From Gymnothorax reevesii (Eukaryota; Chordata; Actinopteri; Anguilliformes; Muraenidae): a DNA stretch of 64,000 nt. Each line of letters opens with the position of its first letter. Positions within the stretch are counted from its first letter, which is position 1. The DNA is taken from NCBI GenBank assembly GCA_029721435.1, contig CM056574.1, forward strand, positions 69,669,501-69,733,500. The letters run 5' to 3'. The notes beneath the pieces were generated by a model, which saw only the letters and a program-made list of their open reading frames with translations, ran no database searches and was not told where the DNA came from. This document shows positions 22,726 to 34,700 of this stretch, one piece after another. Both the position numbers and the translations under genes were made by a program.

Positions 22726-25700
22726 CTGTGGAACCAAGACCCAGAGAGGAAACAGGTCAGAGACACACAAACATAAACATGCACACCCCTGGAGGCACAG
22801 CTGTTGCCAAGCAGCAAAAAGGTTGTGGGTTTAAAATTAGGCCTTGGGCGTATCTGTGAGTCTGCATTTTTCTCTCTGTTTGCATGGGTTTCCTCCAACA
22901 ATCCAAGCAATGAATGGCAAGCAAATGGGAGATCCTATATTGCCCCATGTCGACTACGTGGTACCGGCTTGGCTCTGCTGTGCTCTATATGCTTACACTT
23001 CTTTGTTTTACCTGCTCAGGGACTGCGGATGGAAAATAGCTTTTAGCTAAATGTGCTACAAAGCATTAGCCTGGAATCCATCCATATCAAGCTTTGGTCG
23101 CTCCCAACGGTCACTTGCTTATTTGTCTAGCCTCAGTTGGTAGGTCAGCATTTGACTTTCAAATATTCACAGAAAATCCATGCGAGGTCTGTGCTTCGTT
23201 CACAGCCGCAAGGATGTCCCGCCCCTTTAGACAGACTTAGAGGACCAGCGTGTAAGATTTAGAGCCATCTACTGGTCAGATTATAGATTGCAACCAACTG
23301 ACCATTCCTTTTCCCGGAAAACCTACGGCAGCCACAAAACTTGCGAAAACGTGAAAGGCGCTCTCGTGTCAGTGCTTTATTCATTCACTTTTTTCCCCTG
23401 TTCTGGGCTACTGTAGAAAAAATGGCGGTGCAACATGGCATTCTCTACGGAGGTGGACCCGCTCCCACGTAGGTTTAAAGTGCTTATTTGAAGCGAAATG
23501 AAACTCAAAGATTTTTTGTAGTGTATAATCACGTGAAAACAAAGTAGTTATGAATATTATATTCAATTTCTGTCAAAATATCAATCTAAATTCTACACAG
23601 TGCTCCTTTAAAAAAATAAATAAAATACCACAGTTCTGCATTCAACAGAAGTCCCGCCTCCCGGTTTGTGTTTATACGAGTATTCATCAGAGCGGCAGCA
23701 GAGTCTCTGGGCAATGAACGAGTCGGGAGGTGGGACCTCCGTTGAATTTGTGAGCTTACTTCAAGCATAAATGTGATATTTTATTATTTTTAGAGAAAAA
23801 TAACCGCGTTTCTAGAGTTCTGAGGATCGAGCGGACAAAGCAGACTTGGATTATACTGAACGATGGTTTGAAAGTTTGTCAACGGTTTTGTGGAGTTTTC
23901 CCATTGCTACTGGGTCACCCCATTTGCTTCCAGCAAAAAAGGAATTTGGATAATTTTTCCAAAACTCTCCAGTGGCCATAAAGTTGCGCCAGGTGAAATA
24001 CAACTTCGTCCGTTCAAGACATCTAATGGTTAGTAATTGATATACAAATTATGATTTTTGGGTGGATTATCACTTTCATCTAGGTGATACAATCATGCCC
24101 TTCGAGCTATAACCAATGCCAATTACAGTGAAATATGTTATGTAACATTGAGTATTATTTAATTTAGTCTTTATAATACCAGGGAATCCCACTGAAATAA
24201 ACAAAATGCAGATATGGCCAAACATTATCCTGTTCAAAACCTAACAACCACTCCAAGAGTAAACGCAACCAAGCCACAATCTAATTTTTAAGCGCATGTC
24301 AAATAACATTCACGAATGCCGTTGCTGGCCAGCCAACTCATATTCGATTGGGTGACCTTTTGGCGAGAACCACCAATCAGCCAAAAGCAGAAAACATGAA
24401 TATTCATATATTCACTTAGTGACATAAGGGCTAAACGCTGGCTATACAACTGAGGCCAGACTGATATCAGTCAGTGACCGTTGGGAGCGACCAGCACTTG
24501 ATGCGTATGGATTCCAGGCTAACAAAGCATCTCTTCTGCTATGATTAATGTTTTGGTACAAGTTTCCCGTAAGAAATAAACCAAATAAACCAAACTAAAC
24601 TCACCTTACCTTTTTTCCTTTTCGATTAGGAAAACGTACCTGTTACTTGGTATATGGTACCACCTTTTCTGGTACCTGCTCTCCTGGGGTTCCAAAAAAA
24701 GCTGGCCGGGCACTAGGAGGTACTAAAATGTGACGCGGCAACACTACAGCCCACTGATTGGTCGGAGAGAATAGTCACTGCGTCCTTAATTTCCTAAAGT
24801 AATTTAACATTTTTGATTGGTCAGACCACAGGACAGTTTTCCCACTTCACCTCAGTCCATCTTAAATGAGCTTCGACGCAATGAAGGCTGCAGCATTACT
24901 GGATCTTGGTTTAATATTTGCATAGCAGAGATTTAACATGCATTTGTGGAGGCAGTGACAAATGGCGTTCACTAACAATGGCTTACAGAAGTGTTCCTGA
25001 GCCAATGTAATGATATCCTCTTCAATATTCCAGAATTCTCAGTTTCAACATTTGATATCTTGTCTTTGCACCATTTTCAATTAAATATAGGGTTTCGATG
25101 ATTTGTAAATCATCGGTTTTTATTTCCATTTTACACACCATCCAAACTTTTCTGGAAATGGGATTGTAATATACATCCATTCCTGCCATTCAGGCTTGTA
25201 ACACACTCCAAAAAAAGTAGGAATGGGGGCAATTTAGGACATGCAGTGAGGAAAAAAAAGTATAATGATGTAATTAGAAACAGCTGATGTCAAAAGGCAA
25301 TTGAAGCACCTATTACTAAAACCCCATAAGTCACACTCGACTTGACTTGTGGGGTTTTAGTAATCAGTGCTTCAATTGTATTCATGATTTGGTACAAAAA
25401 TAGCATTCATAGTCCTTCAGGAGCAAAGATTGGACAATTATTGCCAATTTGTTCACAGATGCGGAAGAAAATAATTGAAATTTTTAAAAACTATTTCCTA
25501 AAAGAAAGATAGGAAGGGATATGGATATTTCACCCTCAATGGAGCAGAACACAATAAAAAGCTCATAGGAATTCAGAGGAATTTCTGCGCATAAAGGGCA
25601 AGGACGTGTGCCGAAGCTGAATACCCATGGTCTCTGATCACTCAGATGGCATTGCATCAAGAACCATCATTTATCTATTGGTGATGCAACAACATGCGCT

Positions 25701-28700
25701 CAGGATTACTTTGGCAAGCCCATGTCAAGTACTATTATGCATAGTCATAACCACAAATGCTAATCAAAACTTCAATGAGCAAAGAGGGAACTTTGTGTGT
25801 CTTCAGTCATGGTCAATTATTCAAAGCTCAAAGGCATCCAACAGTGGACCATCACGCACATAAACTACAAGGAGCCGACAGGACGTTTTTCAAACTATCG
25901 GTATCAGTGGAACTCGTTGTCGATAGTGTTTGATTGCTGTATTGCCTCCACCAGTCAGGTGGGGGCGTACAACCCCAATTCCAGTGAAGTTGGGAAACGT
26001 GAATAAACACAGTATACAATGATTTGCAAATCTCTCAAACCCACATTTTATTCACAATAGGACATAGACAACGTATCAGATGTTAAAAGTGAGGCATTTT
26101 ACCATTTCATGAAAAATATTAGCTCATTTTAAATTTATTGGCAGCAACACAAAAAAGTTGGGACAGGGGCAACAAAAGGCTGGAAAAGTAATAAAAAATA
26201 GCCGAAGAAGCATTTTGCACCTATTAGGTTAATTGACATCAGGTCAGAAACATGACTGGGTGTAAAAAGAGCGTTTTAGAAAGGCAGAGTCTCTCAGAAG
26301 TAAATATGGGCAGAGGTTCATCAATCTTCAATAATTTTGTCTAAAAATTGTGGAACAATTTCAGATAAATGTTGCTCAATGTACACAATGCTTACACATC
26401 TGGCAAGGAACCTTCAAAACAATATATGCTCCCATCCAGACGACGTCTTTTTCAAGGATAGCCTTGCATATTGCAGCAAGACAATGCTAAACTACATGCT
26501 GCATCCATCACAACAGCAACAACAGAGTCTAGGTGCTGAACTGGCTTACCTGCAGTGCAGACCTTTCACCAAAAGAAAACATTTACCGAATCATAAAACA
26601 AAAAATCTGGCAAAGAAGACCCAGAACTGTTGAGCAGCTAGAATCCTACATCTGACAACAGCAGGACAACATTCCTCACCCAAAACTCCATCAATTGGTG
26701 TCCTCACTTCCCAGACATTTACACACTGTCGTCAAAACAAAAGGGGATGCTCCACAATGGTAAACATGGCCATGTCCCAACTATTTTGAGATGTGTTGCT
26801 GCCATCGAATTCAAAATGAGCGAAGATTTTTCATAAAATGGTAAAATGTGTCGACATCTGATACGTTGTCTATGTTCTATTGTGAATAAAATATGGGTTT
26901 ATGAGATATGCAAATAATTGTATTCTGTTTTTATTCATGTTTTACACCACGTCCCAACTTCAATGGGATTGGGATTTGTGTACATCACCTTTGCAGTTTT
27001 CCGAGATGCCAAAGGCATAACCTGCGCTACTCTACAGGGTTCCCACTCTTTTCTTGAAATTTTTTTCCAGTACTTTTCCAGGACTTTTTCAGCTGCCACG
27101 GTACGAGTCAAGTTATCCCAACATACACTAGTAAATTCCACCCCCAAGCTCTGGAGAAGTGTCATTTTCTTCATTTGTACCTTATATTTTGTACATTTAG
27201 CCAGATTGCTTCAATATTTATTCCTCTCTCTCTTTCTCTCTCGTACTTTCTCCACAAAACATTGTTATATGTTCAATAAATCACCTAAACACTAATAGCA
27301 CCACAATATCACATTGAACCTGAAATATACTTATTGCTAACTTTCAGACATAAATATGGTTTGCTAGCTATCTTTTTAGCCTGGCTTTTATGTATTTTCT
27401 TACTATTATAAATTTATGGTTATCACTTTATACTTATTGTCAGGGCTCTCAAGTTTTGAACTGAGTTCAGAGTGAGATTTTGGGAGGGGTTTGGTTGGAG
27501 TGGGGACGGGCTTTTATCTGATAATGACACATAAATTCGTACAAATAAAAAATGTATTTAATTCAGCATTTCTAACTGCAGGTGTGTGTGTGTGTGTGTA
27601 TTTGGAGGAACTCAGGAGAGGAGAAGCAGCAATGTGATAACAAATTACACCAAAACAAAATACTGATAAAATAACTGATCATGTCTGAGCTTATCAATTA
27701 TTAAATATAATAACAAAAATAAAAATACAAATATTTTTTTTTAATCTTTTATTAGTGCTGTCAATCAATTGACAGCACTAATAAAATAATTTACTTTGAT
27801 TAATCACAGTTTTAGGCTGTGATTAATCATGATTAATTGCATTTTTAAAATACCCTTATTCATGCAAACTCTTTTAACTTGACTAAAAACTTAATTAGTT
27901 TATCAGTTACTGCATGTAAAAGTGTAATCACCTTTACATGCAGTAATTGATAGAATAATTATAGTATCTATTACTAGATAATATTAACTTGTACTTTACT
28001 TTTTATCATTAATGCGCACTTCACAGCTATATTATTGTTGCGTGTCTACATTTTCTTTTTCTTGAAATTGCATTTGAACACACCATGACTTTTTTGTTCT
28101 CCATCGCCTAATTGGCATTTTTCTGAGCCGACCTTGAAAACATCATAATGTAAACTTGGCACCTCGTTTAGTTCGCTAATTAGCTGTTATTCAGCAGATT
28201 TCATCATGGATTTCAAAGTCGGATTACCATTTTTAACTTACGGAATTTTCTACAATGTTTGGGGGCCTTAAGCAGACAAATCTTTTGTTCACCTCAACTT
28301 CACTGGGAACAATGAGTCTGTGTTTTTGATGCACAAAGACACCTGATGCAGGGACGCACTGCAGAGAGGAATAAACGTCAATCATCCTCCACTTGCAGCC
28401 TTGAGCAGCTTTAAGGAGAGGCTCCGACGGGGCCCGGGACACACACATGTAAGTGTTGTAGCGCTTGTTACGCTCGTGGTCGCGATGTTCTCAGGCTTCA
28501 TAGTTCTGTTACCAACAACAAATGAGTTGCTTCTGCCGTTTTCGTTAGCATACCGGCTACATCCTGTACAGCACTGACCTGCGCCTCGGCGTCACATCTC
28601 AGATACTGGGCACACCTCCGTCTCCAAACCTCCACTGACCTGCGCCTCGGCGTCACATCTCAGATACTGGGCACACCTCCGTCTCCAAACCTCCACTGAC

Positions 28701-31700
28701 CTGCACCTCGGCATCACATCTCAGATACTGGGCACACCTCCGTCGCCAAACCTCCACTGACCTGCGCCTCGGCATCACATCTCAGATACTGGGCACACCT
28801 CCGTCTCCAAACCTCCACTGACCTGCGCCTCGGCGTCACATCTCAGATACTGGGCACACCTCCGTCTCCAAACCTCCACTGACCTGCGCCTCGGCATCAC
28901 ATCTCAGATACTGGGCACCACATCTCAGATACTGGGCACACCTCCGTCTCCAAACCTCCACTGACCTGCGCCTCGGCGTCACATCTCAGATACTGGGCAC
29001 ACCTCCGTCTCCAAACCTCCACTGACCTGCGCCTCGGCATCACATCTCAGATACTGGGCACCACATCTCAGATACTGGGCACACCTCCGTCTCCAAACCT
29101 CCACTGACCTGCGCCTCGGCGTCACATCTCAGATACTGGGCACACCTCCGTCTCCAAACCTCCACTGACCTGCGCCTCGGTATCACATCTCAGATACTGG
29201 GCATACCTCCGTCTCCAAACCTCCACTGACCTGCACCTCGGTATCACATCTCAGATACTGGGCATACCTCCGTCTCCAACTCTCCACTCCCCTGCGCCTG
29301 GGGGTCATGTCTCAGATACTGGGCACACCTCCGTCTCCAAACCTCCACTGACCTGCGCCTCGGCATCACATCTCAGATACTGGGCACACCTCCGTCTCCA
29401 AACCTCCACTGACCTGCGCCTCGGCGTCATGTCTCAGATACTGGGCACACCTCCTTCTCCAAACCTCCACTGACCTGCGCCTCGGCGTCACATCTCAGAT
29501 ACTGGGCACACCTCCGTCTCCAAACCTCCACTGACCTGCGCCTCGGCGTCATGTCTCAGATACTGGGCACACCTCCGTCTCCAAACCTCCACTGACCTGC
29601 GCCTCGGCGTCATGTCTCAGATACTGGGCACACCTCCGTCTCCAAACCTCCACTGACCTGCGCCTCGGCGTCACATCTCAGATACTGGGCACACCTCCGT
29701 CTCTAAACCTCCACTGACCTGCGCCTCGGCGTCACATCTCAGATACTGGGCACACCTCCGTCTCCAAACCTCCACTGACCTGCGCCTCGGCATCACATCT
29801 CAGATACTGGGCACCACATCTCAGATACTGGGCACACCTCCGTCTCCAAACCTCCACTGACCTGCGCCTCGGCGTCACATCTCAGATACTGGGCACACCT
29901 CCGTCTCCAAACCTCCACTGACCTGCACCTCGGTATCACATCTCAGATACTGGGCATACCTCCGTCTCCAAACCTCCACTGACCTGCGCCTCGGCGTCAT
30001 GTCTCAGATACTGGGCACACCTCCGTCTCCAAACCTCCACTGACCTGCGCCTCGGCGTCATGTCTCAGATACTGGGCACACCTCCTTCTCTAAACCTCCA
30101 CTGACCTGCGCCTCGGCGTCACATCTCAGATACTGGGCACACCTCCGTCTCCAAACCTCCACTGACCTGCGCCTCGGCATCACATCTCAGATACTGGGCA
30201 CCACATCTCAGATACTGGGCACACCTCCGTCTCCAAACCTCCACTGACCTGCGCCTCGGCGTCACATCTCAGATACTGGGCACACCTCCGTCTCCAAACC
30301 TCCACTGACCTGCGCCTCGGTATCACATCTCAGATACTGGGCATACCTCCGTCTCCAAACCTCCACTGACCTGCACCTCGGTATCACATCTCAGATACTG
30401 GGCATACCTCCGTCTCCAAACCTCCACTGACCTGCGCCTCGGCGTCATGTCTCAGATACTGGGCACACCTCCGTCTCCAAACCTCCACTGACCTGTGCCT
30501 CGGCGTCACATCTCAGATACTGGGCACACCTCCGTCTCCAAACCTCCACTGACCTGCGCCTCGGCGCCATGTCTCAGATACTGGGCACCCCTCCTTCTCC
30601 AAACCTCCACTGACCTGCGCCTCGGCGTCACATCTCAGATACTGGGCACACCTTCGTCTCCAAACCTCCACTGACCTGCGCCTCGGCGTCATGTCTCAGA
30701 TACTGGGCACACCTCCGTCTCCAAACCTCCACTGACCTGCGCCTCGGCGTCATGTCTCAGATACTGGGCACACCTCCGTCTCCAAACCTCCACTGACCTG
30801 CGCCTCGGCGTCACATCTCAGATACTGGGCACACCTCCGTCTCTAAACCTCCACTGACCTGCGCCTCGGCGTCACATCTCAGATACTGGGCACACCTCCG
30901 TCTCCAAACCTGCACTTCGCAAAGAAATTTCTCCTCCGATGTTTTTTCTCCTTCCCCTCTTTTCTCGCATTATTTACATTAACAGACCAGTGTGAAGTGC
31001 GGCCGCTTCTTCCTGCTCTGCCTCTGATTGGTGGGTGTTCATACGTCTTCACCTTCACAGACGTGTGTGTGTGTGTGTGTGTGTGACTGACAGACGTCCC
31101 TAAACGCTTACTACGCTAACAACATTGTTCAAATGAACATGCAAGTCTTCAGTTTTCACTGCCTTCGTTCCTCATTTAGGCTATGGGGTGTGCATCTCAC
31201 TCATGGATATATAAGATCTCACTTGGATGTTGACATCTAAATTACTTTCATTGCAAAGTAGCTAGCTAATAACTGCATGAAAGTCGGAGCTCTGCTCTCT
31301 GTGCACAAACACAGTATTTTAATAGAATTCCTAATGGGACAATGGAGCAAGTATGAAATACTGAGTGAAACGTGGCCCAGTAAGACTACCTGTTACCCAT
31401 CACTTTCTCGAAGCTGTAGTCATGGTTGCTGTGGCTCTACTGAAACCAGAGATGTATTTCATCTCAGAGCGCACAGCCAAAAGTGACGGCACGCCCACTA
31501 CAGCTCTCGACTGCTCCTCTGTCACTCAACAGAAGAGACAGAGAGAGGGAGAAACACCTCACACTCGATATACAGTGATGGCATCACTCATGAACTGAAA
31601 GTCGCTAGTTTTGGTGCTTCTTGGAGAAAATAAATCCTTACTTGGGTCTGAAAAGTCGGTAAATCTAGCAACAAAGTCAAACACTGGGCAGCAGAACTGC

Positions 31701-34700
31701 TAAGGGAATATGCGATTTGATTTGGGTCACGTGGGGCGCTGTGCCGGCTAGAAGCAGAAATGAAGCAGAGAAGCATTACAGCTCAGCATTGCCCATTAAA
31801 GGCAGCTGAAAACAGACACACATGCGTAAAATGTTTAACCTGTTTGCATTCACCCCCAAGGAAGAGAGAAGCAGAGGGAGTAAAAATAATTTTCCAGGAC
31901 AACTCAAGCTTTTCCAGGACATTTTACTTTTTTTCTCATTTTCCATGTGTTTTCCATGACTGGAAAATTGGTCAATCATTTTCCAGGTTTTCCAGGTTTT
32001 CCAGGACGCGTGGGAACCCTGACTCTACCTCGGATTGGTTTACCCTGATGCACTTTCCCCAACTAATCTCTCTCTTCAAGCCAACACGTAACAAAGCCAA
32101 GCAAGAAAGACAAAATTCAAACCAATCAGAGGCAGAGTAGGGCAGGCCATGTCCTTGCAATCCAAAGAAAACAGAAATAGCACACCACTTTTCATGAGGC
32201 TTTGTACATGAGGTCAAGCAAATGTCAACACCTTTCCCAGGGATGCCCAAGCATATTTCAACAAGACAATGCAAAACTGCATTTTGCATGCATTACAAAA
32301 GGTATAGCCATGTTAGAAGCAGGTGCAGGTGCTGAACAGGCCCGACTTGTCCTGAATAGACAAATATGTGGTGCATCTTGAAATGCAACAAGCGAAAATA
32401 AAAACCCTGTTATGTATCACACCTTAAGAGTTTTTTCCAGGAAGAACAGGACAAACTTACACCTGAAACATTAATCACTTGGTGTCTTCATAAAGTCGCT
32501 TGCTTGTTGCAAATATGAAGCAGAGCAGCAGTGTACTGACCTGGATGAAGGCTGAAACAGGTGACACTGGTTCCCTGGAGCCTCTTCGCTAACTCATGGG
32601 TGAAGAGCACATTGCATAGCTTGCTGTGGCAGTAGGTCTTGATAGTGGAAAAGAATGAGTCCCCCAGCCCCAACTCCTTGTGTGTGTTCAGACAGCCAAA
32701 GTCAATGCAGCCCAACTGATGGAACATGGACGACACATTGACAACTCGACTGGGACCACCCTCCTTCAGCCTCTCCAGCAGCAGATTGGTCAGTAGGAAA
32801 TGGCCCAGGTGATTGACACCAAACATCATCCCCAGCCCATCTTCTGTCCGGCCATTCAAAAAAATTCCTGCAAGAAAAGGGAAACCATGATTTTCAGAGA
32901 CTGAAAGGGCCCCATTTCGTACAATCTTCATGCAAGATTATGGAGTTAACTGCACAGAGTAACAAGAGCTATTTTGATTTTTAGATTTTTTTTTCTAAAA
33001 ACATAACTTTTTACCCAACACATTTATATAGCTAATTCATTAATCTTGCTTTAAGCTGAAAATTTGTTTAAACATTTCCTGGCGAAAGAGACAATTAGAA
33101 AAATGTACAGAATCATATCAAGGGGAATAGCCTATTTATCTGATTTAGCCACTTAGCCCCCATCACCAAATTCCAGATAGCCAATTCAAAAATTCCATAG
33201 CCAATGATATTGCCATGACAGACCAATTATTTATTTATTTATTCATTCATTCATTCATTCATTCAACTGGGTCAGAGCATATTACCGAACATCAGTGTAA
33301 TATATGATGTAAATATGCCAGAGTTAGCGAGAATGCTATTTTACATCTGTTGTCCCTCGGAAGGCAACAAAGAAAAGACAAAAAACAAAACAACAGGTTC
33401 AATATTTTGTTAACACCACAATAAATCAATAAACATGCCATTAAGGCAATCAAACAGAAGAAACATCCCACAAGATCTACACTGAGGAAATATTCCATAC
33501 ATATACCCAATCATAAATGAGCATGAGTATTGATACCGGTTACAGACATGTTGACCCGTCCTGACTGCCCATCGAAGTAAAAATGCAACCCACACCTGAA
33601 AAGTGCTTTTTTTCTAAGATCAGCCCAATACTGGCAAAAGTGGCCAACACACCATCTCCAAATCTCTTCATACTTCATAATTATTGAGTTTGGGGCTGGC
33701 AATTGGGAAATCAGTCATTTTTAAAAGACTGAGTCGTTAGAAATGAAATATTAGTAATACGCACTGAGCAAGTCCCAGGCCACATAATCTGAAACTGTAT
33801 TCACTGTTGCATCCCCATAACACAATGAACAGTTCCACAGCACCTTCAGGTTTAACACAAACTCAGAGCAGAGGCCGCCACTGTCTCAGAGAAAAGAAAA
33901 AGAGAATATTGATAATGGAAGATTAAAACACAACTTAATAACACAAAGAATTAAACCACGAGCAATTAATAGCCAAAATGAAAACAGCATTTTTTTTTTT
34001 TTTTTGACAAAGCCCAATTTTTTTTTTTTTTTAAAGTCATTCACATTTTGCATCTATTTCACTGACACTATCAGAGACCGTGAGAATTTTGATTGTTATA
34101 ACCCAAAATAGAAATATATTTTTGCCAGCAACATTTTACATCCCAATGAGACCAACAAGGTCTATTATATAAAACATAGCATACACAAGAAATGGAGTCT
34201 AAAATTTTTGACCAATCCAAAAAAAAATGGCCGACTAAAATCTGTTTTAGCCCTGAAAAAACAATCAGAGGTCACAGAGTAGACTGTTAGCATTGTATGA
34301 ATCATGCCACAATTACAGCCCTTTTTATGTGAAGTTACAATTCAAGTACTTTATGAACGGCATGGCAGTAGGGAACTAAAAGTAACTTCCATAAGTCTAT
34401 GACCAGAATGTGCCACAGCAAGCTCCACCCCTCTCTGCATTCCCCCAGTGTAAGGAGACCGAGGCTACCATATCCCACAGCTCCTCACCTCCTCTCCCTC
34501 TTACCTGCGTTGTTGATGAGCAGGTCGAGCCGGGGCTCTGTCTTCAGGAAGGCCTCAGCGAATGAGCGCACAGATTTCTGACTGGCCAAGTCCAGCTGCA
34601 TGTACAAGACTTCATTGTTCCCACTCACCTGGGGAGGGACACCAACAGGAGGTCTCAGCTTTAAGCTAAAGCACAGTCCATAAATATTGGGTCAGTACTG

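Larger units (their letters stand above)
27036..32020. mobile_element. 5-kb hAT-like element holding a minisatellite
   Basis: The left end AGGGTTCCCAC and right end GTGGGAACCCT are exact inverses. The flanking 8-mers TACTCTAC (27028-27035) and GACTCTAC (32021-32028) agree at seven of eight positions, as expected for a hAT target duplication. Subterminal TTTTCCAG repeats occur at both ends. The interior holds a palindrome, a possible transposase scrap and the 61-bp array. That both ends are one insertion is an inference from the flanks. Confidence 0.6.

Noticed and set aside
24590..24720. GGTACC-rich stretch as a transposon
   Set aside because: TGGTACCACC and TCTGGTACCTG hint at a hAT-type MITE but no paired end or target duplication could be found.
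28572..30912. CRISPR-like regular array
   Set aside because: Whole units of 61 bases are near identical with no unique spacers; the setting is a vertebrate intron.
32488..32931. 147-codon single-exon version of the SDR frame
   Set aside because: Codons beyond 32867 and below 32541 are intron; acceptor and donor sites and the phases with neighbouring exons fit much better.
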